Below, piece by piece: positions 42,991 through 55,189 of a DNA stretch of 64,000 bases. This DNA comes from Adiantum capillus-veneris (taxonomy: Eukaryota > Streptophyta > Polypodiopsida > Polypodiales > Pteridaceae), in contig CM043945.1 in NCBI GenBank assembly GCA_014529385.2, positions 95,146,112 through 95,210,111 on the forward strand. The letters are read 5' to 3'. Positions within the stretch are counted from its first letter, which is position 1. Each line of letters opens with the position of its first letter. The position numbers were made by a program, and so were the translations under genes. The notes beneath the pieces were generated by a model. The model saw nothing but the letters and a program-made list of their open reading frames with translations, was not told the origin of the DNA and did no database searches.

Positions 42991-43713
42991 GTAAATAGGC
43001 TGATCTGTAACATTTTCAAAAACCCCCATAGGCTGTACATTTGCCCCATTGGAACCTACATTCGTATTTCCACCACTGAAAAGAGGCAACAAAGTGTCAT
43101 AAATGTCCTGTGAGCTTACATTACTGTCTATAGTACATGATAGCAAGGGATGAATAGAATCTTCCACAAACACTACATCCCTTGAAACCAGAATACGTTT
43201 TGTTTGCGGATGATACAACTTGTAACCTTTGCTTTCAGCACTATAACCAACAAATATACATTTGACAGCCTTATCATCCAATTTTATGCGCTGTGTTTGT
43301 GGCACCAAAGCATATGCCAAACAGCCAAAAACATGCATGTGCTCAATAGAAGGCTTTCTATCATGCCATGCTTCATATGGAGTAATAGACTGCAAAGCTT
43401 TTGTAGGACACATGTTTAGTACATAAGTGGCATACGTGATGGACTCAAGCCAAAAAGAATGCGGCAAAGCTTGACTTTTGACCATACATCGTGCCATTTC
43501 CGTAAGTGACCTGTTCTTCCTTTAAAGAACACCATTTTGCTAAGGTGTATAAGGCATTGTACATTGGTGTTTTATCCCACGACTAGTCAGAAATGCATTG
43601 AATTCATGAGACATTTACTCCCCCCCTCGATTGGAACGGGGGGTGCCCATAGTGCATTTCGAGACATTTTCAGCCATATCCAGAAATTGTTTGAAGCACA
43701 TAAAAACTTCAGA
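42988..43713 (-). pseudogene. Copia H integrase, C-terminal part
   Basis: FWLESITYATYVLNMCPTKA, TPYEAWHDRKPSIEHMHVFG and KCIFVGYSAESKGYKLYHP are classic copia integrase tail motifs. The core Glu region (about 43500-43700) is broken. Confidence 0.85.
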
Positions 43714-44640
43714 CTACGCTTTAAGTGGAAATACCCGTGCATGCCTGGAGTAATCATCAATGAAAGTCACGAAGTAAAGGTAATTGCCCAAGGACGGAGT
43801 TTGCATGGGTCCACAACCATTACTATGCACAAGCTGCAACCTGCATGTGGCCCGAACTGAACCATCCTTTTGAAACTTAGAACGCTCCATCTTATCCAAA
43901 ATACAGCCTTCACAAACATGTTTGACAGGTGCTTCAAGAGGCGGCAAAGAAGCAACCATATCAGATTTTTGCAAATGCAGCAAACTGACAAAATTCAGAT
44001 GACCAAAACGTACATGCCAAAGTTTCGCATCTAAAATAGCCCTTGAATCTGCAACTGCATTTGCAAAATTTTGTCCATACTTGTCATACAAAGTGAGCTT
44101 ATACAACCCATGGCAAAAAAGCCCAGATGCAATGATTTCATCACCAAACCTGAGATCATAAACTGTACATTTGTCATCCACAAATTTGACTACAAGTCCA
44201 AGTCTAGCAAGTGCAGATACAGACAAAAGATTCTTCTTGATCCCAGGTACATAAAGTGCATCAACAAGTGTGAAATAACTTCCATTAGCAGCAGTAAGCA
44301 CAATCTTTTCAACTCCCTGAACCGGATAAGAGGCATTGTTGGCACAAGTGACTGAATTTCCATGAGGGAGAGACTCGAGAGAGGTGAACAATTCACAATG
44401 TGAGGTAATGTGCTTTGTAGCACCACTGTCGAAATACCACACATGTGAATTTGCAGCAAATGACATGCATGCATCATGGACAACAGGATTGTAAGTGCAC
44501 TCTACACGAAAAGCCCATTCTGCATGAACATCAGCATTACAGTCTCCTTTTACAGAAGACTCAACAATGGCTGCATTTGTAATGGAACCAGCATTTGCAG
44601 TGGAACCACCCTCTTTCTTCTTAGCCTCTTTGGCCTTTAA
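43714..44640 (-). pseudogene. Copia H protease, pre-integrase and integrase start
   Basis: WYFDSGATKHITSH gives the aspartic protease D-S-G loop; LWHVRFGHLN and CEGCILDKM the HHCC-type finger; GPMQTPSLGNYLYFVTFIDDYSRH the integrase core start. The residue usually Asp just before CGPM (S-D-x-C-G-P-M) reads S-N-G-C-G-P-M here. Ends in a stop at 43714. Confidence 0.9.
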
Positions 44641-45524
44641 CTTAGGACACTAGTTACTGCTTGATCAAGTGATCATTAGCTTTACAATAATGGCAACGCA
44701 TCTTCTTTTTGCCCTTATCACCAAAATTGACAGACGATGTGCTGCCAGCAGAAGCATTGGGAACAAAAGTTTTGCCACTCGCAGCAGAACCATAAGAAGT
44801 GGCTGCATTGCTGTTACCACCCTTTCTTTTGAGAAGCAATAAAACCCTGTCAACTACACGCTCTCTAGTCCTGTTTTTTTTGGAAAGTGACTCTTGCAAC
44901 AGCAATGTGCATAATGCATCAAACTTGGGTCGTAAGTTTCCAAGTACTAGCAAAAGTCTGGTAAGAATCTGGTAAGGCATCAAGAATAATCTGCACAAGG
45001 GAACTGTCTGAAATGACTTCACTTGCAGAAAATAAGTTGCTCATTGATATCCTTGACACTAGCAAGGAAAGTGTCTATATCATCTTCCTCATGCATAATC
45101 TTCGACTACAGCTCTTTACGCAACAAAGCAATATTTTTAGCCTCATTGCGACTTGCATAAAGACCAGCCAAAATATCCCAAGCCTGTTTTGCAGATTTTG
45201 GTGAACGAATGTGACGAACAATGGTGTTCTTCACAGACAACACAATCAATGCATGATCATGCACATCCTTTACATCCCAACGAGCTTGTTCTACCGTAGG
45301 AAAAACAACTCTAAAGTAGCAATTCTTGCAACAAGACGTGCAACATCCTCAACATCGCCTGCATCCTTAGAACCAGGACGTACATCAATGACCTGCACAA
45401 TATTCCAGATGCCCTTTGACACAAGAACATGTTGCATCATGTAAGCCCACATAGGGTAATTGTCCCCATCCAATCTGTCCTCAACAACAAACATCTTGAA
45501 CGCATCTGTGTTGTTGTCAGCCAT
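44641..45524 (-). pseudogene. Copia H gag
   Basis: Starts MADNNTDAFKMFVVEDRLDG, with GDNYPMWAYMMQHVLVSKG typical of copia gag N-termini. Frame breaks occur at about 45290 and 45020. The knuckle reads CHYCKANDHLIKQ at 44654-44690 and lacks its last Cys in frame. Confidence 0.85.
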
Positions 45525-45883
45525 GGTAAATGCTGCACCTAATGTGAAAATTGCCCGAAAAGAGGAGAAACGAAGCGGGAACAACACGTGCTATATAACA
45601 CAAACCGTAGAAGACTGTAAGGCACCTATTATGCAAAAAACGGCACTGACAAAAATTATACACCAAATGACGAAATAGCCTGTGCAGCACTGTCTGTAGT
45701 GGAAACGGAGGCCGAAATGAGCCCAAGTCAAAAATCTGAGCAGAACTGCGAACACTCGCCAAAGCTCACTGAAATCAAAGTATTTGTTGACCTGCGAACG
45801 CTCGCCAAATCTCATTGAAATCGAAGAACGTGAGCAGGCGTGTGCTGGACCTGTTGGCGACTAAGCCCAGGAGGACGCAACCT

Positions 45884-45895
45884 GCTTTGATACCA
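45884..45895 (-). other. Primer binding site of copia H
   Basis: Minus strand TGGTATCAAAGC, one mismatch from the initiator Met-tRNA complement, two bases from the LTR. Confidence 0.85.
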
Positions 45896-45897
45896 AT

Positions 45898-46124
45898 TGT
45901 TAGAATTAGGGTTGCAGAGAAACACACACAACTTGGAGAAGACGAAAGAAGCTCAAGGCACACAACAGAGAGTGTATTACTTGGTGTGCAATGGAAAGAT
46001 GGATAGCCCTAGAGTGATGGGCGTATATACAATGCACGGGGGAAAAAACCTCCTAAAGAGGGAAAAAATGCTCCGGCATTCCTAGTGTGTTCACACACAT
46101 CACTACCACATGTATATGGTAACA
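45898..46124 (-). repeat. Copia H 5' LTR
   Basis: 227 bp; plus strand TGTTAGAATTAGGG to TATGGTAACA. Followed by CTCGT. Confidence 0.95.
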
Positions 46125-46129
46125 CTCGT

Positions 46130-48380
46130 GAAAAAAGAGGCCTCTCCTTGGACATTCCATGAAATTAGAGGAAACATTTATTATGAAATTTCGAAGTCAC
46201 TCATATACCTTTGTATATAGTTACACTTATAGTTGCTCATTAGGAAATCCCATGTGATGATTTCCTTCACACACAAGCAAACAAGTACTCTTGCTATTCT
46301 ATCAAGAACTCATATCCACAACAACCAAAGTATCATTGTCAAGTGATGACTTAGATTAGGGACATTAGTGGCATCCATGGGTGATTAACATGACACCTAA
46401 CTTAATCACTAACAAATCCACCAAGCAAAGACACGAGATTTGATGCATGAGCCCAAGCGGCCCTTATTCAATGATACGGCACCTAAAGGTGTAAGATGCA
46501 TGTGTGAAGAAAGAAAGGAAGCATGTGGGTGAGATATTATTCTTGGCTCATTGAATGAGTCTCATGCATGTGATATTCTATGCCTTGTGGATGGATGATA
46601 TGTATGCCTCATGATTGTGTCATGGGAGAAGACGGCAACCCCATGGCTAGGGTTTATCCTTACAAAGTCTCCCTTAAATCGTGATTACTTTAAAATATGA
46701 GTCATTTAAGGTTATTCTGATTCATTGATACATCGTAGTGAATCAACATGGTTCATCACTATGGTTCATAAGGTGATCACTTTGTCATCCCTACGATCAA
46801 AAGCTAGAGTACATCATCATAATCAAGATAGTGTTCAACATAATGACATGATACAGAAGATGTAGAAGTAGAGGTTTCATTGGGATAGTCATAGTCATGA
46901 TCTTCTTCTTGAACAAAATGAACTCGCCCTTTGCCTTTGTCCTTGGCATTATTTTCAAAATTTATCCCCCTTGCTCTTGAATATCTTTCCTAGTCCTTCT
47001 TGAAGCATCTGAAAGGTGTGTGTCTTGTCTTCTTATAGACGTTGCAAGAGTTGATCATATAGGAGTCCTTTGTAGCATAGTTGGTTCTCCCAAATTTCTT
47101 GCATTCGTTGGATGAAATCACAAATAATCCTCTTATGTCCTTCTTTGGGTCCTTCTTCTTATCATGGTCTTGAACTAAGTTGATGGTATCCTCCAAGCTT
47201 GGTACAAGGTCCTTCTCCATGAGAACTTGACCAGTTCCATCAACAAAGCGCGAGCTATGGCTCTGTACACAAGCCCCCAAATCAACGTTAAGGAATCCTC
47301 TCGCTATGCCTTGCTTTCTATCTATGCAAAAGGTGGTGCCTCACCTCTTCAAAGGAAGAGTAAGCTTCCGATGTGAGGCCAGTCAGTCCACGCCATCCTT
47401 AGAAGGTTTTCCTGTGTTTTGACATACTCTTCTACATGTATATTCACAATGCATCCATTTATCAAGGCCATACTTGAGAATAAAGACACATAACTTGTTA
47501 CGATGACTAGGTGGATCGTTGAATATGTACACACACAGACACACAAGGCTGTATGGATTCCGGATGAGTTCCTCTACTAGGCGTGCCCAGAAACATTCCA
47601 TACTCCTTGGGGGACTCATCTAGCTCGGGCATGTAGCATCTTGTCAAATTCTAACTAGCCCGGATCCCACCGTCATGCTCCCATCGTCAGCCATCAAGGT
47701 CGGCCAAGTGTCCATTTGAATTCCCTAGTCCCGTGTAGGTCACGTGGCTCCGAGCCAACACAAGGGCATATTGTCTTGGATCTAGGTGACCTCAATCATT
47801 TGCGGGATTGTCCACACACACTCCAGCAAAGTAGAAATTCAAGATTTGGTTTAACTTCTATCAAAGGTGGGCAAGATAATCAATGTATAGATTCTTGGGT
47901 GGGATTCTATCATATAAGAGTTTGAGGGGTGAGATATGGTGAAGGTACTGTCATGTACTGATTTGAGAAGTATGGCCACTTTATCTTCATTGTCAATAGC
48001 TGAGTGCAATGCTCTTCATCCTATTAATTAAGGATGTTATGTCCTCTCCTAACTCCATTGTAAGTCCATAGAGTTGCTTTTTGAGTGCAATTTTGGACAT
48101 TTTAGCTTTTGGTTCAAAGTGTCTTTTTAAGGTGATCCAAGCTTCATGAGAGGTGGTGCATTTATCCAAATAGTGGATTTAGTTGTCTTCAAGAGAAGTG
48201 AGGAGTATGCCATAAGCTTGATCATTGTTCTTTTGGAAGCAGGCTTCACTAGCCTTGGTGTCTATTCTCTTATTCTCTCTTAGAAGTTTTACAGTCAGCC
48301 ATAGATTCTTTTTCATGGAACAACTTTTCACCTTGGTTTGCCAAGTGTGAAAGCCATTCCTGTCAAACTTAGCTAGGCTC
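46130..48380 (-). pseudogene. Copia gag remnant M
   Basis: The minus strand from 48380 reads NGFHTWQTKVKSCSMKKNLW, CTTSHEAWITLKRHFEPKAK, LKKQLYGLTMELGED and, in another frame, DNEDKVAILLKSVHDS, a UBN2-type copia gag. A knuckle-like CNVYKKTRHTPFRCFKK is at 46990-47050 with an acidic tail beyond. About 47290-47950 is less clear. No pol or LTR seen. The left part (46130-46860) is noncoding and holds the insertion site of element H. Confidence 0.7.
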
Positions 48381-48815
48381 TCTTTTTACACATGAGATTG
48401 TATGAGTGTGTGTGTGTGTGATAATGCCTTGCCAAAATCAGCCCTCTCTCTCTCTCTCTTAGTCGACCCCTCTTGCAAACTACTCATGCTGGCACCCCAT
48501 TGGACCCTGCAAAGCTTATCCAATGAAATTTGAGAAGCATATGTGATAGCCTTGTGACATGTGTCCCCCTTTCCCCTTTTGTGAGAGGTTTAGGTAATTA
48601 ATTAATACAATTAAACTCTCATTGGACCCCTTTGTCTTATTGCCAATAGGAATCAGGCAAGCCACTGGGGTGTTGAATGCTCGTTAGACCCCTTCCAATA
48701 GTCTTCTAGAGAGCTTAATTCTTATTGGTTCTTTTATTGAGATTTTTAAAAATGAATTAAACTAGATTTAATCTAGCCTAATTCTCATTGGTCCACCTCT
48801 ATGGCCATCCAATGA
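48381..48815 (-). repeat. Gypsy-3 copy I, internal piece of 3' LTR
   Basis: Inverse match to about 53885-54310 of the copy K LTR (for example AATTCTCATTGGTCCACCTC and TTGGACCCCTTTGTCTTATT). Neither LTR end is present: it joins the copia remnant on one side and mid-RT on the other. Confidence 0.8.
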
Positions 48816-49030
48816 CCATTTCCTGTACTTGCCTCATGATCTCCTCTTGTTGAGCTTGGGAAACTCGATAAGAAGGCTTGTTAGGCGGTGAGCTTCCTGG
48901 TAGGATCTCAATTTGATGATCATCATCCCATCGTTTTGGAGGTAAGTTCAAAAAGATATCATTGATAAAAACATCTTGGAATCCATTTAGAAAATTAGAC
49001 AAGTCTAACTCTTCTTGATTCACACCATCT
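48816..49030 (-). pseudogene. Gypsy-3 copy I, start of RT (truncated)
   Basis: LDLSNFLNGFQDVFINDIFL, LPPKRWDDDHQIEILPGSSP, PNKPSYRVSQAQQEEIMRQV, then it ends abruptly at the LTR piece. Everything from the RT fingers to integrase is deleted. Confidence 0.85.
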
Positions 49031-49590
49031 TCATTTGATTAAACATTATGAATTTTTTTAGATTGCTTGAAAAAAATCATGCACACAGAAATCGAGCTTT
49101 TCATTGATTTTTCAAAAGCAGGAGAATTTACAAGTGGTATGGTATGACCATGCTCATATCTATGTACATGTTCTTTTTCATATACTTAAAGTACAACCTT
49201 CTTTCAATAAACTTTACATTAACATCCATATGGTCAACCATGGTGCCCCTAAGATGACATCTTCATGCTTGAGAGAAGAGATGAAGAAATCTTCTTTGTC
49301 AACACAGCCTTCGACACGAAGCCTCAATTTCCCAATAAAGGGAGTAACTACGTCTTCTTGTCCCTTGAAGGCTACATCGGCTACAACAATATCTCCCATC
49401 TCATGAGCTTGAATGCCTAATTTGGTGGCCAACTCTGTGGATATGAAATTGTGAGTAGATCCAGGGTCAAACAAGATGGAGGCATCATGCTCCCTTACCT
49501 TTCCCCAAGCATAGGAGAGAGGTGATCCTTTGCAATGAGCATCCACTTTTGGAGCTTCAATCATGGAAGCTCTAGGAGTCTCATTATCGG
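49031..49590 (-). pseudogene. Gypsy-3 copy I protease
   Basis: ILFDPGSTHNFISTELATKL carries the D-P-G loop; TPFIGKLRLRVEGCVDKEDF and HEDVILGAPW follow. Mostly open (49214-49564) but ends before the RT start. Confidence 0.85.
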
Positions 49591-50900
49591 AATTTCTTTT
49601 GGGACAGGAATGATCTAGCCATGTCCTTGCTCACCGCACTTGAAGCATTTGTGGTCCTTACGAAAAGCTTATAAGAGAGAGTTTATTTTTACCTTTGTAA
49701 ACTCCCTTCTCCTTGGACCAATTGTTGTTGGAAATGCCTTGGGAATTTTTTTGGGCATTTTTTTCCCCTTTGCATCATTCTTGTCTTTTCTTTCCATGGG
49801 CTTGGCATTCCTTTTAGCCCCTTATTGGAAATTGATGGCAAAGCAATCATAGTGTGTGGTGGATTACTTTAGTAATAGAACCAAGCCGTTGAGAGTTAAC
49901 ATACTTGGCCATTTCTTCAGGTAATCCCACACAGAATTGTCGCTTCTTCTTGGCAAAGTTTCTTTTGAAATACGGTAGCCTTGAGATGTAAATTCCAAAA
50001 CTTGTCCACATATTTGTGGATAGACACATTGGAGAGAAACTCCAAACTCCTCCATTTGGCAAGCACTTTGTCCTTTGCATCGCTTGCAAGGAATTGCTTC
50101 ATGATCTAAATTTGTAGAGTTTTCCATGCCTTTGGGGCTTAGCTGTTGCCACGAAGGCTATCCCACCATTGACGGATAGGTTTTTGGAAGTGCATAGCTA
50201 CATGATGTAGCTTGGAGGACTTTGTGAACCCCTCGTCTCCAAAGGCCTCATCAAATTGCTGGAGGAAGGCCAATACTTTGGTGCCATCATAGGTAAGAAA
50301 AGAGATACTCTTTCCTCCCTCTTTGAATTTCTTGAGCTTGTGGGACCTTCTGCACGCAGAGTAGGATTTGCGATGTCCTTTTCTCTTGTATTCTCTAGGA
50401 GAGTATCCACTGCTTACATCAAAAGAGGAGGAAGGCGAAGAAGAAGGAGACGAGGGTGACCTCTTTCTGGCCTTTTTCTTCCTTTGTTTCCTCTTTTCCT
50501 TTTTGGAGTGATGAGGAGAAGGACTATGGGTTGACGGTTTCCTCTTGGGAGGAGTTGGCAATCTTCTAGACTGCTGTCTTCGTGGATCCATATCTTCAGA
50601 GGAACTTAATGGTTTTGTTCTTTCTTGTTCTTTGGATTCCTCCTCTCTTATGGGAGAGAGTCTTCTTTTGGGAGTCTCATCAAGAAGCCTCCTAACCTCT
50701 CTCACCTCTTGGAGAGGAAGGAAAAGCCCATAAGCACAAAGTTGTTGAGTAACTTTGGCTTGCAAAACAGGGTTGCCCATAGCTTGCTGCATCCTAGTAA
50801 CATGATAATTAACAAACATGGGGGCATCATCATTATCACCTTCATGTGCAAAATCAAACTTATCAATGTTCATTCTACTCTCTTGGTTATTGTCAGCCAT
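49591..50900 (-). pseudogene. Gypsy-3 copy I gag
   Basis: Starts MADNNQESRMNIDKFDF and is open for 253 residues: a Pro/Arg/Ser/Lys-rich middle (KKEKRKQRKKKARKRSPSSP) and capsid FKEGGKSISFLTYDGTK, FLQQFDEAF, RQWWDSLRGNS. The remainder (49600-50139) is frameshifted but shows SIHKYVDKFWNLHLKA and a CFKCGEQGHG knuckle. N-terminal reference for the damaged gag of copy K. Confidence 0.88.
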
Positions 50901-51277
50901 GCTAATTAAATGTATGTATATATTACTTTGTGCTTTGGTACCCTCAAAAACCTTAGGCGCTACTCTTCTTTACCTTTCAAAATTAGTTCTCAAGATAGTC
51001 GTTGCTGTTGCAACGACTAGTGGAGAGGGTCTAACATTGCTCGGTTTATTATGGTTCCTATTGAGCTTGCTAGTAGCTCAATAATGAATGAGCCAAAGTT
51101 AATCCCTGAGAGACTCCATTATTAAGACTATAGTTCCCAATGGTGTACCTTGAACTATGTCCTTTTCAGCCAAGATACTACATCCCTCTCCCACTTACCA
51201 TATTGCAATGAGCAGGTCTAACCTTTCATGGACAACTTAAGGACATCTCTTCTTAAGCAAGAAAAGAGAAACCAATA
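50901..51277 (-). other. Gypsy-3 copy I leader
   Basis: Untranslated leader between the primer site and gag. Related to the leader of copy K2 (61638-62041). Confidence 0.7.
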
Positions 51278-51289
51278 GCTTTGATACCA
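51278..51289 (-). other. Primer binding site of copy I
   Basis: Minus strand TGGTATCAAAGC. Confidence 0.85.
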
Positions 51290-51290
51290 A

Positions 51291-51655
51291 TGTAATGGAA
51301 ATGGCCTATAAACTTTGAGAATAGAAGAATTAAGAGAATTAGAGTGCGCATTTTTATGAGACTTCTTTGAGAACATAGAAGGTGAACTTCATTAGCAATA
51401 GCAACATAGCCATATATTCAATTAACTTGGCATGAAAAATAATTTTGCAAGAGAGAGAGTTAGAGAACTTGACAGCAGTTGAGGACCGGATTTATGTGGA
51501 GTAGGTCCCCCCTCCAATAGGCTTGTGTATTATAGATTCTCCCATCAAGAGAGACTTGGTACAATACAATCTTTGTGTTCCTTGTGACCTAGGTGATGCA
51601 ATGAAGATGGAAAGCTTCATGTATCACGAGCATAACATAATCTTGTAAAAGCATT
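51291..51655 (-). repeat. Gypsy-3 copy I 5' LTR, 3' portion
   Basis: Inverse match to the last part of the copy K LTR (GACAGCAGTTGAGGACCGGA, CTCCCATCAAGAGAGACTTG). Breaks off near 51655 where element N begins. Confidence 0.8.
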
Positions 51656-52260
51656 AACCATCCCGAGCCTCAGTCCCAAGGCCTCCCATCAAAAACCAAT
51701 CAAAACCTTCCACAGCCTCCACGGACACTTTTCAATAGTGCCCGAGGAGGACGGATACTAAAATCAAAAGGGGAGAATGTTAACTGAGCCAACGTCAGTT
51801 AACAGGAGCTGCTAAAGATTGAAGCTTTATGAATGCACATCCAAGATGAATATGAAGAAGCAGTGAAGATTGGAGTTACACACTTTTCACATTTTCCCAA
51901 AATGGCCATGTATTATATTTTCCCGATTTATTTAGCCATTGTGATAACTGTAACGTGTTACGGGCTCAATAAGAGTTCCAAGATGTAAAGCACTGGTCAG
52001 TTAGTGTACCTAGGTTGCATATACAATAAATGTGGAGCCTTATAGGTCTTGGGCACTGGACATTACAAATTTTAGACCTTGGCTAAGGTATAAAAGCCAA
52101 CTTTGTAAAGATTCTATTAAGTTTTGGATAATAGAAACACAGCGTGAGCTAATGGTGCTCACTTCTCTCCTTCTCGCGCTTCCTACTCCCTTCTCGGTTG
52201 TCACATTGCAGTGCCGTCTGTTGTGTTGCAACCATAGGTAAGAGATCTTTTGGCGTGTAG
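51656..52260 (+). mobile_element. 3' end of an LTR element N
   Basis: A purine run AAAAGGGGAGAA (about 51766-51777) directly precedes TGTTAACTGAGCC, which looks like a polypurine tract followed by a 3' LTR. The preceding 110 bases may be the end of pol. The LTR end could not be fixed (candidates between 52066 and 52260). Family not determined. Confidence 0.45.
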
Positions 52261-52787
52261 CTTTTGGCGTCGCCAACCCGCGGCCTAATTTAATCATAAT
52301 AGAAATTTAAGCTTCAAAATCATAAAATAAATATAGGCGGGGTATTGGGGCATCATTGCTAAGCATTTAGATGCATTCTGGGTCGAAAACGACTAGGTCG
52401 AAAACAACTAGGTCAAAAACTCAGTGTTGTTAATAATCGTGATTTTTACACTTGACCTAAAGTGAGATTTGAGACCATAAGCATGTGTGCTTAGGTCTTA
52501 TAAACATGTCCTAGAAGTTTCATAACGTTTTGGATGTCGTTTGATGCTATAACCGTTGTGATTTCTTTGTTGATGAGCAACTAGCTTTTGGTGATTTTTG
52601 TCATTTGAGTGTAGCTTGAGTTAGATGCGAGTTGTCTGTTGTTTTTTAAGAGATTGGCAACCTCTTGTAGCCTCTATGCACTAGTCGAGTCAGCTTCGTC
52701 CCATGGATTGACAATTATATTCGTGGTTCTCGCTATGTCTGCAATAAGATAGGAGTGAGGTTAGATACCCGTCCCACACCTCTCTCT

Positions 52788-52839
<52 letters not shown>

Positions 52840-53386
52840 CGTGCGTGCGGCAAATGTTGTATCCATCCTTCTCATCTAATATTGTTGCAAAGCTACGTGC
52901 TTCGGCATTGCCCGCTGCTACATGCTATAGACCTAGTGCATCTTTTTTGTTGTTGTTGAGAGAATATTTGAATTAGGAATATCTTTTAATTTTTTTGAAG
53001 CCATTAGGAATACCTTTTAATCTGAATGGAGCCCATAATGTTGGCTATCATGTTATAACCGAATCTGGCTTGAGGCCTATTGATGATTAAACCAGTAACA
53101 TTATTGTTTGCCATTAATGGTGTGCAATGTGTGGTGATATTTCAAACTAGATCTTTAATCATATTTTCAGTTAACTCTTTAAAGTTCTTCAAGTTAGGGT
53201 TTTAAAGTATTTCAAGTTGGATCGCCAAAATCCTTTAAACCATCTCTTTTTTCTAAGTGCTAAGACTTCGCTCATTAAAGTTTATTGTTTTGCATTTCAA
53301 TTATGGAAGATATTTGCTCCCGACCAGAATGCACAACAGCCTAATGATCCTTTGCTTAATCACACATTGGCACAACAAATTTACAA
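52261..53386. other. Anonymous DNA with CT microsatellite
   Basis: CT run at about 52779-52836, followed by GTGCGTGCGTGCG. A small duplicated phrase (TTAGGAAT[A]...CTTTTAAT) near 52975-53020. No gene seen. Confidence 0.5.
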
Positions 53387-53762
53387 TGTCATAATAACTA
53401 ATATCTAATTCTCCTAAATGATTTTCTCATGTTAAACTGATCATTTAATATGAAGAAGTACCAGGGGAGAAAAATATAGAATATTGGTTAAGCTATCAGA
53501 ATGGCCACAGTAGGAATCCAAAGGAGGGGAAAATAAGGATCCAAAGGGGGGGACATCTGCAAAAGAGCAATGTGCAACAATGGGATTTAAAGACCCTAAG
53601 GTTCAGCCCATTAAGACTTCCAAAATGCTAAGGTTCCAAAATTCAAAGGTTGTGTCCAAAGGTCAAACACTAGGGAAATTGGATGCTTTGTGTGTGTACC
53701 AAAAAGTCTACAAATCTCCTAACAAAGGAGGGGGTGAGCCTTGCAAGTAGGGGATGAGAGAG

Positions 53763-53806
<44 letters not shown>

Positions 53807-54319
53807 GCTTCCTTTACACAAAGGGCATGAGAAACACATGTCAGCTCCCTATCCCAGATGCCCAAAAGGTGCACCCAAATCCTATTGGATGGCCATGAGG
53901 GTGGGCCAATGAGAATTAGGCTAGAGTAAATTTAGTTTAATTCATTTAAAAACACGTAATAAAAGAACCAATAAGAATTAAGCTCTCTAGAAGACTATTG
54001 GACAGTCTCCCAAGGGGTCCAATAGCATTCAACAGCCCAATGGCTTGCCTGATTCCTATTGGCCAGAAGACAAAGGGGTCCAATGAGAGTTTAGTTGCAT
54101 TAATTAATTACCTAAAGCTCTCACAAAAGGGGAAAGCGGGACACATTTCAGAAGACTATTACTTATGCTTCATAAATCCTATTGGCTAAGCCTCGAGGGG
54201 TCCAATGGGAAGCCAACAAGAGGAAATAGCATGAGGGGTCGACCAAGAGAGAGAGGGGGCTGAATTTCTCAAGGAATCATTGCACACACACTCACACTAG
54301 CTCATGTGTGAAGCAAGAA

Positions 54320-54372
<53 letters not shown>

Positions 54373-55032
54373 TCTCAAGCTTTAATGAAAAGCTTATCAC
54401 CTACTCCAAGCTTGTGAGAAGGAAGGCCTACACCAACAACTCTTGGCTTTGTGATGCAAATCCAACCAAGAGCCAAGATTCAATGCATGCTCATCTCCTC
54501 TACCATGCTAATTACTAAGCTATGCTATGCTAATATGAGTGATTATGTGAGGAGATGTTACATCTTTCTCGTAAGACTACTCCTTATTCCTCTCAATCTA
54601 CTCTCATACCCTGCTAGCTCTTCGAAGGTGTGTGACGTCTTGGGTCTGAGACCGTGAGGGAATTGATGTTGTGTTTTATAAGTGTTTTGCTTAGTCTTGA
54701 AGCTTCCATCTTCATTGCACTAGCTATTTATTGAAGGAACACAAAGGATTGTATTGTAAAATGTCTCTCTTGATGGGGGAAACCTATAATACAAAGCCTT
54801 TTGGAGGGGGGACCGGCTCCATGTAAATCTGGTCCTCAACTGTTGTCAATAGCTTAATTTCTCTCTCTTTTGAAGTATTGTTCATGCCTATCTAAGTAGG
54901 TGTTATGCTTTTAGTTTCTCTCTCAACCCAAGCACTCTTGTTATGCTCATTAGGAACCTATTCTAATGAAATGCTCACTATGTTCATGTTCTTTTCTGCT
55001 ACACACAAGTTACTAGGCCATTAAATGTTACA
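53387..55032 (+). repeat. Copy K 5' LTR (LTR1)
   Basis: 1646 bp, TGTCATAATAACTAA to AATGTTACA. Holds a CA run (53765-53805) and a CT run (54321-54370) that is much shorter in LTR2. Confidence 0.93.
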
Positions 55033-55033
55033 T

Positions 55034-55045
55034 TGGTATCAGAGC
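55034..55045 (+). other. Primer binding site of copy K
   Basis: TGGTATCAGAGC, the initiator Met-tRNA complement, one base after LTR1. Confidence 0.93.
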
Positions 55046-55189
55046 ACAAGGTTTCTCTTTTCTTTCTCAGGAAGGGAGGTCCTCAAGCTAGCTATAAATG
55101 GTTGTTATATTAATTGCATTTGAGTAAGTAGAATAGGGATTTTTTAGCCTTGCAGTGCGCCTTCCTTTGTGCAGATAACAGGGCATCAC

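Larger units (their letters stand above)
40967..46124 (-). mobile_element. Ty1/copia element H (complete)
   Basis: LTRs 40967-41192 and 45898-46124 with TG...CA-type ends (TGTTACC start, AACA end in minus sense) and target duplication CTCGT (40962-40966 and 46125-46129). Gene order on the minus strand is gag, protease, integrase, RT, RNase H, which is copia order. Several stops and frame changes separate the parts, so it is no longer autonomous. Confidence 0.95.

Noticed and set aside
51778-52066. Complete solo LTR for element N
   Set aside because: The start is convincing but no end or target duplication could be fixed, so only an element 3' end is reported.
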